Notes: generated from the letters alone by a model not told the origin. DNA of 64,000 nucleotides from Boletus sp. NGJ (GCA_019096195.1 JAGTXK010000139.1:124001-188000); one strand, 5' to 3'. Positions 11,565 to 24,482 are shown, numbered from the stretch's first letter. Translations and numbers: made by a program.

Positions 11565-13453
11565 TCAGTGGTATCCATTCGCTCTGTTCGCTCCGTTCAC
11601 TCCGCCTTTCGCCCAACCGCCGGGGACGTTGGAGGGAACGATATCCTCGATGACCTTCAAAATAGCCAGCAACCGCTCTTCGTTGTGTCTACGGCCAACG
11701 AGCTGCAGACTGATGGGGGCATTGTCATACACAGACGGGTCCCATTGTCCGGCGATTCGCTCCTCTATTCCGTTCCTTGGCGCATGCAGGAAAGAATCTA
11801 GCGGAGGAAATTGGGAAGCCGAGTACTGGCCCACAGGAAAGACGACAGCTGGGAGGTCCAACAAGTTCCAATGCGATGAATACGCCCACCAGCAAGTTGT
11901 GTCATGGGGTGGGGCTAGTGTTGGTGCAACGGGGCATAGGATTGCATCCACTGGACGACCTGTGGGGCCCCTAGTCGCGTTCCAGTGTTCTAAAGCCTTG
12001 GCACGGAAGGTCTCCCGCTCACCGTTCAAACGAAATAATTCGTCGACGGCGAAAGGACGAGGATCCTGAATCTGGTCGAGTATCCATTTAGTTTGAGGAA
12101 CTGGCGGTTCCCCTCCAGCACGAAGAACTTGCCAGTACTCTTCCCCGCCATCGAGAAAGTAAAGCTTCAACTGGACAGTATTGGCGTCAGTCCTGATTGA
12201 AGCAGCGGCCCACTGGGGAGATTCTCACGATTAATTCCCACCCTTCCTGATGGTCCAGTGGCTGCCACAAGACGACTTCGTGCCCGGCTTTCCTCAGTTC
12301 TGCCTCGTATTTCTTCATTGCCTGCGTGATTGGTGGATGCGGAGCTACTACCCCATCGTCGTAGAGGATGGCTATAGTCAACTTTTCCGGTAGACCTTGA
12401 CCCCGTGCGACGTCCGCCTTCCATGGCATCTCGAGAAGCGGCGGCTCAACAAGCCACGGCTCTGCATCCAGCATCACCTTGCAGAAAAGTTCAAGGTCTC
12501 TCGCTGATCTAGCGAGTGGCCCCACGCAGCCTACGATGGCATCCATACCGTCATGTGAACCAAGGAGCCCAGAATGAGGCAGGCGAGCAACCGAGCCTTT
12601 TAGGCCGTACAAGCCGCAATATGCTGCGGGGATCCTGACACTTCCACCAATATCCGTGCCAACCCCCAGAGCGCTTCCGCGGCAAGCAATGAGGGCACCC
12701 TCTCCCCCGCTACTGCCTCCAGAAGTCAGCTTTCGGTTGTACGGGTTGAGGGTCCGCCCAAAGATATTATTATTTGTCTCCAACGACTAGGAAGAACGTG
12801 AATTCTATGATTGATCGGTCGTACAGGTGATTTGCTTACAAGCAAGGTTTGTGGGTTTTGAGTTTTGACGTATATGATGGCTCCCGATTTCCTCAGAATA
12901 TTAACCACGAGGGCATCATCATCGGCCACCGTCCTGTACGCCCAAGCTGAACAAATGGTAAGTCACCGTTCTGTGTGCCAAAGATGGTCCTATACTCACC
13001 GGTGTAGCCAGCTGATGTGTCCAGACCCTTTACTTTGATATGGTCCTTGATCGAAACCGGTAGACCATGCAGTGGTCCGACGACTTGTCCAGTCTCCCTT
13101 AGACACCGATCCAGTTCAGCAGCTCTTTCAAAAGCGTTCTTGAGGCAAGATTCCGTCAGACAATTGGTCACATCGTTGGCGCGGATCGCGACTGTAACAA
13201 CTGCTGTCAAGACTTCGGTTGAAGTGTAGACGCCTTTGCGGATAAGTTCGACGATGGTTGTGGCATCGCAGTTTACGATGGCCCTCTGCTTGTCGGTGAG
13301 TGTCGCCTGGGGGTATACTTGAACGTTGACAACGTCGACATGAGGGTTGGGGTCATGATCAGCAGCAAAAGCGAATCGGCGCAGATGATCTATGCGATCG
13401 CGTTGCTTGCGAGCGGCCACATCTGCAACCGATGGAAACGGTGCATGCAGCAT
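11565..13453 (-). CDS. Amidase-signature family hydrolase (fungal acetamidase/FAAH-like)
   Basis: Four exons give about 570 residues, the usual size for fungal acetamidases. It hydrolyses amides to the acid and ammonia or amine. The Ser-cisSer-Lys triad is visible: Lys in PVSIKDHIK, cis-Ser in LTSGGSSGGEGALIA, and nucleophile Ser in GTDIGGSVRIPAA. The chain is AWAYRTVADDDALVVNILRK, then the exon starting SLETNNNIFGRTLNP, then LKLYFLDGGEEYW after a 58 bp intron. The C-terminus APISLQLVGRRHNEERLLA is typical. Neighbours give no clue to the substrate. The start ATG at 13453 begins an N-terminal region of normal length. Confidence 0.9.
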
Positions 13454-13921
13454 CCTCTTCGTGCGCTGGTATGTTGGCAGCGCCGAACACGGGTAGCTAT
13501 GGGGTGAGGCGATGCCTTTGACAGAATGGAACCAGGCTTGGGGCGAATATATGGTCCGTGGATTAGTGAAATAAGAGATGACTTGCTGTAGAGCAATACC
13601 ATGGGATTGACTGAGGGCTGTACATTCTCGGGTAGGCTGCTAGACGACACATGGATTTTCTATAGGAACATCGGACATGATCCATTACCGGGGGACCCAC
13701 AGCTGCTTCTGTTTGTCGTTCTGATCTCCTAGGAAATTTAAGTACTCCGTTCATGAATAAGCTGGTGACAGCATTTTTCTCTTCCTGCCCCAGCATAGCT
13801 TGTTTCATTCAGCTCCAGTAAGCATTTTCGTCCCCCACGCACAGCTTCGCCGCCTGCCAAAACACTTTTTGTTATACTGTACAGGACTGATGCTGTAGAG
13901 TTACCAAACGCGCCGCCACCC
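13454..13921. promoter_or_regulatory. Divergent intergenic region between amidase and POP3
   Basis: A 468 bp interval between two divergent start codons holds both promoters. No coding frame with family support and no clear repeated element were found. Confidence 0.45.
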
Positions 13922-14949
13922 ATGGCTACACATCTGGCTCGCCCTCACAGTCACCTTTCTAATCGCGCCAAGGTCCGCGCCGCTTTGGAGCGTAAGCCTG
14001 TCTTCAGGAGTGTGTTGGAAAGCCCCTTTCAGATAAGTTGGTGCGTTCCATTCCATTTTCACTGAGAGCCGCGACCAACCATACCCAGGCCGTCGGTCCC
14101 AGTGAACGTTCAGAACGTTGTTCTGGCTCACCTCGTGGCTGCCCTTGAGAACATTCCCTCGCGCGCTCAATCTTCTCGAAAATCTTCACAGAAAACGGGG
14201 ATCTCTGGCCAGCAAGCCAATGTGGACATACTAGAGGAGGTCGAGCCCGAGTATGGCCATATTCAAACCAACCTGTCCGGCGCTCTACCACATTTCGTTA
14301 TCGGAATCAATACAGTTACAAGGGCATTAGAATCTCAGCTTCGCAACACACGGAAACACGTTGTTGTGGATAGCGCCCAAGATAGCGCCTCACGGAACGG
14401 CGATCAACGACCAAGCTCAGCGCCGTCCCCAATAGTAGTCGTGTTTGTTTGTTGTACCGACGTTGATCCATCCGCGTTAGTCGACCATATACCGCACCTC
14501 GTGGCCGGCTGCAACTCCCTCAGGAATGCAACACAACCGACCAAACTGGTTCCACTACCAAAGGGTTCCGAACCAACAATCTCACAGATTCTCGGTGTAC
14601 GCAGAGCCGCCGTCGTTGCATTCCGTGTACGGGATCACAACTGCAACTGGGTGTTCCGTTACTCATGCCTTCTTTCATTGCACAGCATGGCTCTCCCTTA
14701 TCCGAATCATTCCGTGACATTCTGGAATCAATTCCCACTATAAGCGCCCCTTGGCTCTGCCCCTCAGGCACCCAGCGTCCTCTCCAACTCGTGCCCACCC
14801 ACATCAAGCAGCTCCGTACAACTGCTCCAATAGACATGAAAGGCGCAAGAGAACAAAGGTCGAAAGCAAGAACAGCAGCAAAAAATGATATATCAAGTTC
14901 CTCTCGGTCAGTGCGTCGGAAGCCTCGCTTGACGTTAACGACCGGGTAG
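13922..14949 (+). CDS. RNase P/RNase MRP subunit Pop3
   Basis: Three exons, about 305 residues. Exon 1 (MATHLARPHSH ... KPVFRSVLESPFQISW) joins exon 2 (PSVPVNVQNVVLAHLVAALE) across a 48 bp intron that splits the Trp codon. Exon 2 contains the L7Ae-like Pop3 core VVVFVCCTDVDPSALVDHIP, HLVAGCNS and KLVPLPKGSEPTISQILG. Exon 3 starts HGSPLSESFRDILESIP and ends in a basic Ser/Arg tail. Pop3 is a protein subunit of the nuclear enzymes that trim pre-tRNA 5' ends and process pre-rRNA. The assignment rests on the PhLvagCNS and LVPLPKG motifs. Confidence 0.85.
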
Positions 14950-15254
14950 GAGGGTGCCACGTAGAAGGGTCATTTACACCGCCAAAGAGCCTGAGGTTGA
15001 AAAAATGGCTTGGACGGTTCCTTGTTTCAGCGGGTGACTAATTGAGCCGTATGGAACCTTGTAAAGGTTAACTGCCTTTGGCATCGAAAATAAACGGGTT
15101 ATCGTTGTGCCATAATGATGTCGGCTTCTTTGCCCAGTACCGACACTGGCTGTGTTTCTGCTCGAGTTTACACCATCTTTGGTCAAGTGTCAGCTAAACT
15201 CTTGTGGCATAATACTGACCTCTTCGCTGTTCTATCATCACTGGTCCATCGCAA
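14950..15254. other. Intergenic region between POP3 and dCMP deaminase
   Basis: 305 bp separating two plus-strand genes; it should hold a terminator and the promoter of the deaminase gene. No gene or distinctive element seen. Confidence 0.45.
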
Positions 15255-16729
15255 ATGTTCATAGCCATAGTAGGCACACGGGCCGCTGGAAAATCAACAA
15301 TCGAGGACTACCTCGTCTCCAAAGGCTTCACTTCAGTGCGCCTCGCTCGGAAGGATCTCTCCGAGGTAAGTCCAGTCCACCCATCTCATCCAGGCGAATT
15401 TCGACTCGTATATTGGCACTCCCATAGTCTCACACTGCCACACCTGCGGCTCAACCGTCGGCCGTCCATCTCTCTGAAACTTTGGCATGGCCCCGGCCCC
15501 CAGATAATTCCGAGAGGCAATCTTTTCTTAACATGAACTCCCCAGTGTTCTCAGCATTCCCTCACCGTTCCCATCCAACGGCATTTGCCTCTCCCGAGGA
15601 TCTTCTCAGCCATGTTACCCGACATTGGCGAAAAAATTTTGTGACCGTCGACTTGACCTCTAGTTCCCTTGTCAACTTTTTTGCCAAGCGACCCTTCTTT
15701 TTCCTTGTAAATGTAGATGCCCCCTTGCTACAGCGCTATCGTCGATTGCAGGGGTATGTCTTCCTGGGAGACTGTCTCCAAGCCAAACTGGAAACAATCT
15801 CAGTCCAGGTTCTCTATCATTGGAGGAATTTGTACGTCAAGACGACGAGTACGTTTTCGGAATCGATGTGAATTCTCCGAGCTCGATCCAAAAACCATCG
15901 TCGGGTCCTCACGGACTGAACCGCCTTGCGAAGCTCAACGTTATCAACACGTTCCAGTCCTTATCGCAACTACATCTTCACCTAGATTCGCTGGATATCA
16001 CAAACACCGAACGATTGCGTCCACAATGGGATACGTACTTTATGGCATGGAACGTTCTTTCGGCGTGCTCATCCGAAGCTGACCATCCCGTTCCCAGACC
16101 CTTGCTGAGCTGGCATCTCAGCGTTCAAATTGCATGAAGCGTCGAGTTGGTGCTATCTTGGTCCGTGATAATCGCATCGTTGCCACAGGGTAGGTCATCC
16201 GTGGGTTTCGGCAAGAGATGATATATGACCAGACTTGCTTCAGATACAATGGCACTCCGCGCGGCCTGACGAACTGTCATGACGGCGAGGAATACCCGTC
16301 AATTTCCGTTTATTTTTGTTGACTTTGAATTCAGGTGGTTGTGCATACTGCAATCAAACTTCAAGCACGTCTGACGTCGAGTGCCTCTGCTTGCATGCAG
16401 AAGAAAATGCCCTCCTAGAGACAGGTCGTGACCGAGTGGGAACCAACGCGATATTGTATTGCAATACGTTCGCGCCTTCATTGCGTCGTTTTATTGATTC
16501 TAACGTCATCCCTTAGATGCCCGTGTCTCAAGTGCACTATCAAAATAATACAGAGTGGCGTTAAGATGGTTGTTTACAACCTAAGCTACAAAGTGTACGT
16601 GTTTGCTATATATTATTCTGTTAAATAAGTTGGCTTCAAACAAATCGTGGCAGTGACGAGGCATCGGCAAGGCTCTTCAAAGAAGCAGGTGTGGAAATCC
16701 GGCGTCACGTTCCACCAGCTACACCATGA
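15255..16729 (+). CDS. Deoxycytidylate (dCMP) deaminase with N-terminal P-loop domain
   Basis: A gene of about eight exons. It converts dCMP to dUMP for thymidylate synthesis. The N-terminal part begins MFIAIVGTRAAGKSTIEDYL, a P-loop (GTRAAGKST) of the kinase-like domain of fungal Dcd1. The C-terminal zinc deaminase domain shows RSNCMKRRVGAILVRDNRI, ATGYNGTPRGLTNC, GCAYCN, the catalytic LCLHAEENALLE and the ligand pair CPCLKC. It ends VEIRRHVPPATP. Several joins split codons exactly. Two introns (16045-16097 and 16285-16334) appear to use GC donors. The first has a weak GT alternative at 16054; for the second a GT alternative would delete three conserved residues. The 3' end lies 39 bp from the convergent TTI1 end. 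Confidence 0.88.
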
Positions 16730-16768
16730 GCTCCCGGCTGTTCCGTTCGTCTCAGGTTGCAAAGGGCG

Positions 16769-19700
16769 TTACTTTCTCAAGATAAGAGTAACATTGTGAT
16801 CGATGTCCCATTTGGCATCTTTCAAGAAAGCAACGTCACATATTACATGTCCTGATGTAGCCATGAGCGCTAGCCAGACAGCGTCTTCATTACCGTTCCT
16901 GAGTGCCATATACAGTTCCCTTGCACATGCTTGCAGTTCTTCGTGTGCTTCGCGGTGCAGAAAGCGTCGGAAAATCAGGATAACCTCCCACCCTGGGCCA
17001 TCTTGCATGTGGACTCCGGTTACTGCCGCGGTCATGGTCTTTAAGATTGACCGGTATAGCCGGTGTGAATGAGTGTACGCTGATTCTGTTCCGACAGCAC
17101 CACGACCCCGACGTACGAGAGCATTTTGTCCGTCCGCGGCCTCGAGCTTTGTCAAGATGGTAGTAAATCGGGGCCAGATGTCATCCCAAATCCTCCGGCC
17201 CATGAAATTGCCCACATGGCAAACCAACGATTCAACCAAAGCCGCCGCAGCACTGACAACGAAAGGTTCTGTGTCACTGAACCGGTTCAGGATATATGGC
17301 CAGGCCTGATGGACGGAGGGAAGAAGCGCGGATTCAGATAGCACTGGGGTAGCGGATTTTAGGAGTAGCAAAATACGAGCCCGGATGACAGGTGAGCCAT
17401 GTGTGAGGAAATAGATTGATCGTGAAACCATTTGCTTTGCCAAAGCCTGCGCAGATGTAAGTGGCTCTTCCTCGTCAGGTTTATTTTCTCGCTTGATCTC
17501 GTCCTCTGCCCCTTTATCCTCGCCTTTGTTAAGGTCACCCCAAGCTTGGCTAGGGGCAGGACCATAGTCGGTGTCATCATATTCCTGCAGGGGATCGTTG
17601 CGATGAGAAACCCACTCCAGTAGTGGATCGAGACTCTGGACTTTCAACGACGCGAGAGGGTCCTCTTTAGGTGCATCTTGCACGTGGAGTTCATCGTTTT
17701 CAATGACTTTGATAACCTCCCCCAAGACTTCCACTAGGCCCTCGACGAGTACCTCGTACCCATGATACTCGTCAAGCCTGTCAAAACACTCTTCCACTAC
17801 GTCGCCTGCCTTCTGGACGACGTTGCTGCCGACTAGGCGGACCAGTATTACGAGGACCTTGGTAGCATCAACATCAAGCCATCGGCGACCCAGCCGTCGG
17901 GATACTCCATCAAGAGCATAGTCAAAATGTGAGAATAACAGGTTCGCAGGTGATGCATAAGAGGTCGCGTTGGCAATAAAAGCGAGAGTGGCGAGTGCGG
18001 TGTGAGAGAGATGTGGTGTTGGAGAGACGACAGAGTGAAGGATGGGATACAGAACGTGGACAAGAAGCGGGGTGAAATTGGCATGTAAGATGCTGGCGCT
18101 GATTGCGAGGAGATGGAGGCAAAATGTCTTGTGTAATAGAGGTTGGAAATTCAAGTCAAGGAGTGTGAAGCGACGAGGTTCCGCAATGCCTGTCGTAGCC
18201 CGTATTACGGTCAATCCTGTCGTGAACTCCGTTCGCGGGAGGGAATCGTCGTCCAGTAAGTCGGATGGAAAATTTGCAGTCTCGGTGGGTTCAATGGTCC
18301 ACAGATCTGCGACATCTCGAGCAAGCCCTCTAGCGAACCGGTCGAGTCGCTTGCTGTGTGTAGTGACGCGCTGCGAGGATTGGTCCTCGTTGTCGAGAAA
18401 AGTACCACTGACACCTTCAAGCAGTCGAACTGCACACCAAAGGGCCGTGACAGCAGTGCGCGACTCGGAAGCGCGCCCAGTGCTGACAAACCAGTCAACC
18501 GCATAAAGGCAGTTGTCACCGCTTGCACGACCTAATGCTCTGAGCATCCTCGCGAGAGCATCACTTGCGGACCTGGAGAGGACATTTTTGAATGAGACTT
18601 CAGGAAAAGCGACCCTCCCCACCGACTCGGGGTCGCCTTCCAGAAAGAGTTGTGCACCAGGTGTATGATGGACTGTGACAGGAGGAGTTCTGAACTCTAA
18701 AACTGAAAGTAAGGTCCAGCCCCATCGTTCGATGCCTCCGCTAGGGCCGAGGAGAAGATTCAATCCTAACGAAAGAGACGAAAGTCCGAGTCCAAGACTT
18801 TTTGAAGGAGTGGATTGAGCCAGTCGACAAATTGCTTCCACCTGGCCAGCGATGTGTTCCACTTTAGTATCCGCCTGAGAGCCGATCCAACGAGGCAAAG
18901 AGCTGAGACTATCTTTAGCAATCTGCGTCAGGGTCTGCAGTAGTAAATGGCGCGCCGAAACACCCGAGAGAAGGTCGAGGATGGAACTATTTGCAGATTC
19001 GGCAACCTGGGGATACGACGAATTGGACAGCGAGAGTAGCCACGAAAGTAAAAGAGGTTGTGACTGTGGAAGCGTCAATGGGGTTGCAGCCAGAATGTCT
19101 TTCGCCATGCTGGCTAGTGCAGTTAATGCAAAAGGTGTGGGATGATTGACCAACGGAGTGAGTGTATTCAACGCGATATGAAGCTGGGAGGCAGAAGCCC
19201 TTAGCCAGGAGGCGGTGCGGGTGACTAGGTAAGGCACCGACATCGTTGGCTGTAAGTCTGCCTCTGGTGCATCGTTGAAATGCGCAAAGTCTTCGAGATT
19301 GACCACACTGCGAATCGCCCCGTCCGCGATGCAAACGGCATCTCCGATAGAGAGTACCACTACCTTTTGTATTACGACAAGGGCCCCTGCAACAACTTCT
19401 CCATTGGCCCAGTTCTTGCTTTCCTGGAAGGCGAGGGCAATCCGTGTCATCGTACTGACAACACCTGGTAATACTGACGGAATGAAGCGAGTTGGAGCAT
19501 AAACCCTGAGGATGATGTCCAATAGTTGTAGGGAGAGGCGTTGCAAGGCCCGGTGAGGTGACTTGGCCGTCGACAGGAGGAAATCAACTGTCTGCCCTAT
19601 TACAGGCAAGAACCGCGTAGAGTGCGCATGCGCTTGAAATTGAGCGAGACGTTGTTGAGCGGAAGAAACTTGGGCCTCGAGTGGTGCCTCTGAATCTGCT

Positions 19701-20195
19701 CGTTCACGGAGAAGTGCAAACAGACATCGTGCGGCAGCCTCCTTGGTCTCATCACTTCGATCTTTGTCTTTGCCTTTCCCCTCGAGGCCCCCAATGATGG
19801 AGCTGCATAACATAAATATCTGGCTCCAGACCTCCAGCTCGCCGGTCCACCACCACGAACCACACAAGGTTGCGAGTACTCCGAGGAGCTTTTCCATTGC
19901 TTGGTCAGGGATGTTGTTCGATGGATTCCGGCGTAAGATCGTGGATATAGGGAAATATACATATGATGCGAGGTTGGCAGGGAGTGCTGATTCGGAGTGC
20001 TGCCCAAGAGTGGCCTCCAAGGCAGAGAGGAGCTGTAAGACAGCGGAGACATTTGGTGGTGCAAGTTGGGATTTCTCGAGCAAGGGTACACAAATTGGTT
20101 TGAGCTGAAAGTGATCAATGTTCAGCAAGTCGACCATACAGACTTGAGTTTACCTTGTCAAAAAGGTTTTGACGTTCAGCTTTCATGGATGCCAT
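16769..20195 (-). CDS. TELO2-interacting protein 1 (TTI1), TTT complex subunit
   Basis: Two exons, about 1125 residues. The first exon encodes MASMKAERQNLFDK and is joined by a 49 bp intron to LKPICVPLLEKSQLAPPN. An ATG at 20137 opens the long frame but lies inside this intron. The protein is built of alpha-helical HEAT-like repeats. The best markers are C-terminal: VSRSIYFLTHGSPVIRARIL, AWPYILNRFSDTEPFVVSAA and GNFMGRRIWDDIWPRF, all typical of Tti1. Tti1 with Tel2 and Tti2 acts as a chaperone adaptor for maturation of PIKK kinases such as TOR, ATM and ATR. The gene is divergent from PABA synthase, with 248 bp between start codons. Confidence 0.85.
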
Positions 20196-20443
20196 GTAAA
20201 CCTGGCGCGACTAGTGGACGTCCAAGTCCAGGTTATGCCGCCGTGACAGTCAACTGGCCTAACTGCAGTGACTCATCTTTTCTAGCGACTTGACCCGTTC
20301 CCTTCTCCATGTTACGCTAACGGTAGTACTTATCTCCTTGATGGTCCTCCATTTTGAGATTTATTCACAAGCTTCGGACCCAGCAGCCTGGTAAATGCAT
20401 TGCCGGCTCGAAGTCTGTCTGCGCAACCTCTTCCCGACCGACC

Positions 20444-22861
20444 ATGCCCCTTGCGCCAGAGCGAATCCTCCTCCTGGATTCCTATGACTCCTTCACGTTC
20501 AAGTAAGTCCCACATAGAATTTCATGCTGTCCACTCTGAGTCCTTTCCCTTCCAGCCTTGCATCCCTCTGTCGCAAAGCAGTACCGTCCAGCCAGATCTA
20601 CATCATCAAGAATGATGAGCTAGCACTATCAGAACTACTACCTTTCCTTCACTATTTCACCGCCATCATTGTGGGTCCCGGTCCCGGGTCTCCTGACGTT
20701 GCTGCGGACATTGGAGTTGTCAAGCATCTGTGGAAACTCGATGACCACCATCTGCTACCTATCTTTGGTGTATGTCTTGGGCTACAAAGTCTGGCCACGG
20801 AGTGTGGTGCAACAATCAAGAGGTTACCTGTCGTGAAGCATGGTCAAGTCTCCGTCGTGGAACACACGGGAACGGACATATTTAAAGCCGTCGGTATCGT
20901 GGAAGCTGTTCGTTATCATTCCTTCCATGCCCAGCCCAATGGAGTGGAAGATCTAGAGGTGCTTGCGTGGGCCTCTGATGATTTGGGGGTTGAAAAAACG
21001 GTCATGGCTCTTAAACATACCAAGCATCCATTCTGGGCGGTACAATATCATCCCGAATCCGTTCTCACTCGAGGTGGGGGCATTGAAGTAATGACAAACT
21101 TTTGGAGCCTGGCCCGTTCCTGGAACGTTACCCGAGGTCGTCGTATTCGCTCGTGGGACTCCACACCTTCGGGAAGGTTCGGCGCACCCTGGCCAAACCC
21201 ACACCCGCCGCTTGCTGCTACCCACCCCTCACATCCGGGAACGGTTCTTACGTCCACTCTGCATCTCCCAGGTGCGAACACAGAGGCTATCTGCGAACTT
21301 TTCGACGCAAAAGATGAATCATCTCCATTCGTGATGCTTGAATCCCTCGCCCAGCCTGGGCGATTTACTATCGTTGGCTGTCTCCACCCGTCCTCTCCTC
21401 GTATTACATATTCCATCGGCGATGGCCTTCTATCACTTCACATAGGCGAGTCTGTTTCCCACATCCATCTAGAATCACACGACGTCTGGTCGTGGTTATC
21501 TTCGTTCATGAGTGAACGCAAAGCCTGCAATGGCTCATACGACTTGCCCTTCTGGGGAGGCTTAATCGGCTATTTGTCTTACGAGCTTGGTGTTAAATCA
21601 CTTGGTGTGCCCTCAACGGCAGCTCCCGCGGAAAAGCGTCATCCAGACGCGAATCTGGTATTTGTGGAACGTAGCATCGTTCTCGATAACAAGACGGATA
21701 TTATTTATCTTCAATCTATTATAGACAGTGACGAAGAATGGCTCGGTGAAACGGCGGCAAGACTCAAACTCGCCATCCCGAATTATACTACTCGTTCGTA
21801 TAATGCTGTCCCTTCCTCAACGAAGGTGCGACCCGGTACAGCAACTGTCATCCTACCCGACAAGGAGCTATATATTTCTCGAATCAATAATGCAAAGGAA
21901 TATCTTTACGCAGGGGATTCCTACGAACTATGCCTCACAGCTAATACAAGAGTCGCTCTAAACGACCCTACCACTCACAAGGCTTCCCGACACTCTTCTT
22001 CATGGGAACGTTACAAGCATCTTCGCGAATTGAATCCCGCCCCTCATTCCGGATTTCTTCGGTTACATCCTACAACATTGCTGGCATCATCGCCAGAACG
22101 TTTTCTTTCTTTTTCTCGCCCGCCTGGATCAACGTTTCAACTACGTCCCATCAAAGGCACCGTTCGAAAAGGACCTGGCATCACGCGTGCTGTAGCAGAA
22201 CAAGCGCTTCGAGGTAGCGTGAAAGAAGTCGCGGAGAACTTGATGATAGTCGACCTCATACGCCACGATCTCCACAACGTCGTCGGTGAAGACGTTGAAG
22301 TAACTCAATTTTGCACCGTCGAGGAGTACAAGACCGTCTGGCAGCTCGTTAGCGTCATTCAAGGGAGACCTACTGAAGGTGCGGATGTCCTGGACAGTCG
22401 GTATGCCAATGGTGCCCTTGGTTGGGAGTTGCTGAGGCGTAGCCTCCCACCTGGTAAGATTCTGTGATCACACTCGTTCGCGTCGGATGAACCTCGCATT
22501 TATAGGTAGCATGACCGGAGCGCCTAAGAAGCGTAGTGTTGAAATCCTGCAGACACTCGAGGACAACGAACGGAGCGTCTACTCCGGCGTGTTTGGTTAC
22601 TGGTGCGTGGGAGGTGGTGGAGACTGGTCGGTCACCATTCGGAGTTGCTTCAAATACGATGATCGGTACACCCAAATGTCCGAACCTTCCTCTCCGACGA
22701 CTGCAGAGTCAGCCACTGATTCTAACGTGGAAGAGTGGGTTATGGGTGCTGGTGGTGCTATCACAGCGCTCTCGGACCCTCGGGTAGAATGGGATGAGAT
22801 GACGGTTAAGCTTCAAAGTGTCCTCCGCGTCTTTGGGATTGCGATTCCCCGTGGAAACTGA
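20444..22861 (+). CDS. Bifunctional para-aminobenzoate synthase (PabA-PabB fusion, ADC synthase)
   Basis: Three exons with 53 and 52 bp introns give 770 residues. It makes 4-amino-4-deoxychorismate from chorismate and glutamine for folate synthesis. The glutaminase half begins ILLLDSYDSFTFNLASL and has the oxyanion motif VGPGPGSPD, the nucleophile Cys in IFGVCLGLQSLA, and His/Glu in AVQYHPESVLT. The synthase half has the chorismate-binding motifs LRPIKGTVRKG, ENLMIVDLIRHDL and GSMTGAPKKRSVEILQ, the last restored when the intron after SLPPG is spliced. PIKGT rather than a TrpE-like sequence favours PABA over anthranilate synthase. The fused arrangement is normal in fungi. Confidence 0.93.
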
Positions 22862-23070
22862 TTGTGTTTTGTCAACTCGTCACATACGCTAATAATGATT
22901 GAATTCAACTTCAACTGACACTGGGAAGCTACGAGGGACGTTGTGCTACGCATAATGGGGAAATATGAGTATGAATCTCACCATGGTCGTCATCAGGCCA
23001 TGAGGGCTATATGTTTGAGTTCGCTGCGGTACTTTCTCAGTGGGGAACTTCGGCGAAGAGTACAAATCGC

Positions 23071-24381
23071 TTACTTCTGGACCTGTTGTCCTACTTTCAT
23101 AGGGGGATACAAACTCGCGATTTCTGCGTCAGGAACCGACTCAACCGCTTTTGAGCGATCTATCAACGGCGGCAGTGGGGAGAGATCGTAATCGGAAGAA
23201 AGGTGCCAGAAAAAGGTCGATGAGACTCTGATAAGAGGCCGATCTGGATGAGTTAGCTTGCGTTTCGCAATGGTCTGAAAAGGGTGCGTGTCAAGCGCAG
23301 AACAAGTCATGTGTCTGCACACGACTCACATCAACAGTCGCTTCGTTCACGACCACTTCATGGAAACCAGCCTTGATGAGACTTCCAGTGAGATGCTCGA
23401 TCTGCTTCCCTGCTTGTACGAGAAGGAAGCGACCAGTTGGCGGAAATCTGACGGGGATACGCTTTCCAGTATTTCGCGCCCAGATATGGAGGCCTGGGTA
23501 TCGCGAGCGACCGTGGATAGTGAGGCAATTGAGATCTGTATGAAATCCCGCCAAAATGGTATCTTTCTCGCCGTATTTAATGAGATCAGAAGCAGTTGGA
23601 CCAAGTAAATGCGGTCTGTGTGGATACAGTGAGGGTGTAGTCTCGCAAAGGATGGATGAACACTTGCCCATATTTTCCTGCCTCCTTGATAGTGTCTCGA
23701 GGGAGTCCAAGGCCGATCGCTGTCATCTCCGCGATATTCTCGACGCTTGACGGAAAGTGCACGTGAGTGACGATAGGAGTGGAAAGAGAGTGCCATACGC
23801 ATTCTTCATGGACCTGCCCCACTTCTCCATGGTGGGCTGCCAGATGGCCTTGAAGACAGGGGCTTGAGGAATAACGTTAGGTGCATTTAGCGCTGGGTAT
23901 TGTGTCTCATATGGAGGCGGGGTGCCCATTTTCCAAAAGAAACGACATTTAGGATCCGGGTGGTGACCAGAGATGTCTAAAGGTCTTTCAACAGGATCAA
24001 GGCGAGCGATGATGTCGAGGCAGGGCTGATGAACGGCACACTTTGGCTTCTCGGTGTTCTCGAGAGTAACCCCGACCTGATATGAAATCTCAGGGCGCTC
24101 GTCCTTTGCGAGTTCTTGGAGTGGTTGCGCAAAGTAGTCCTCGACGAGATCGAGAAAGATGTTATTGTCCTCTTCTGACACGCGAGAGTCGTGGAGGAGG
24201 AGAGCGCCGTACGTTATCAGAGCGTTGGCAGCCTAATGGCGGGGTGTGCCTTTGCAAGATTGGACGGAAAGCCTGGCGTACGTACCTTTTTGCATTCTTG
24301 CTGGACTCGCTCTGAGCTGTGGTGCTCTGAGAGAAAGAGGTCAAGGTCGATGACTGGCAGCGTTTCTGAAAGATTGGACAT
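23071..24381 (-). CDS. 2-oxoglutarate/Fe(II)-dependent dioxygenase, isopenicillin-N-synthase-like
   Basis: Five exons. The N-terminal region reads NLSETLPVIDLDLFLS, then AANALITYGALLLHDSRV, typical of the DIOX_N cap. The core holds the iron ligands: His and Asp in LAGFHTDLNCLTIHG and the distal His in LVQAGKQIEHLTGS, followed by KAGFHEVVVNEAT and a C-terminal exon with DRPLIRVSSTFFWHL. It should be a soluble oxygenase; the substrate is unknown. Intron 23616-23667 has a classical GC donor (GG/gcaagt); the nearby GT would run into a stop. The start is uncertain: in-frame ATGs also occur at 24408 and 24420. I chose the one directly before the conserved region. Confidence 0.85.
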
Positions 24382-24482
24382 GACCAGGAGGGTTGGGCTA
24401 ACGTGCATGATGCGGTCCATACCCTCGGCACGTGCCGCCACATTTCTACCTCACCCCACCATCTGCCAGCGAATAATTCACC
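24382..24482. promoter_or_regulatory. Short divergent promoter between dioxygenase and UBC12
   Basis: Only about 100 bp (62 bp if the dioxygenase starts at 24420) separate the two start codons, so both genes must share a very compact bidirectional control region. No TATA box seen. Confidence 0.5.

Noticed and set aside
11467-12069. Long plus-strand frame
   Set aside because: Antisense shadow of the amidase C-terminal exon, which has clear family motifs.
9738-16729. GNAT, amidase, POP3 and dCMP deaminase as a metabolic cluster
   Set aside because: Functions are unrelated housekeeping or generic enzymes in mixed orientation, with no backbone synthase, transporter or regulator nearby.
20135-20137. 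ATG opening the long TTI1 frame
   Set aside because: It lies inside a 49 bp intron; the true first exon encodes MASMKAERQNLFDK and starts at 20195.
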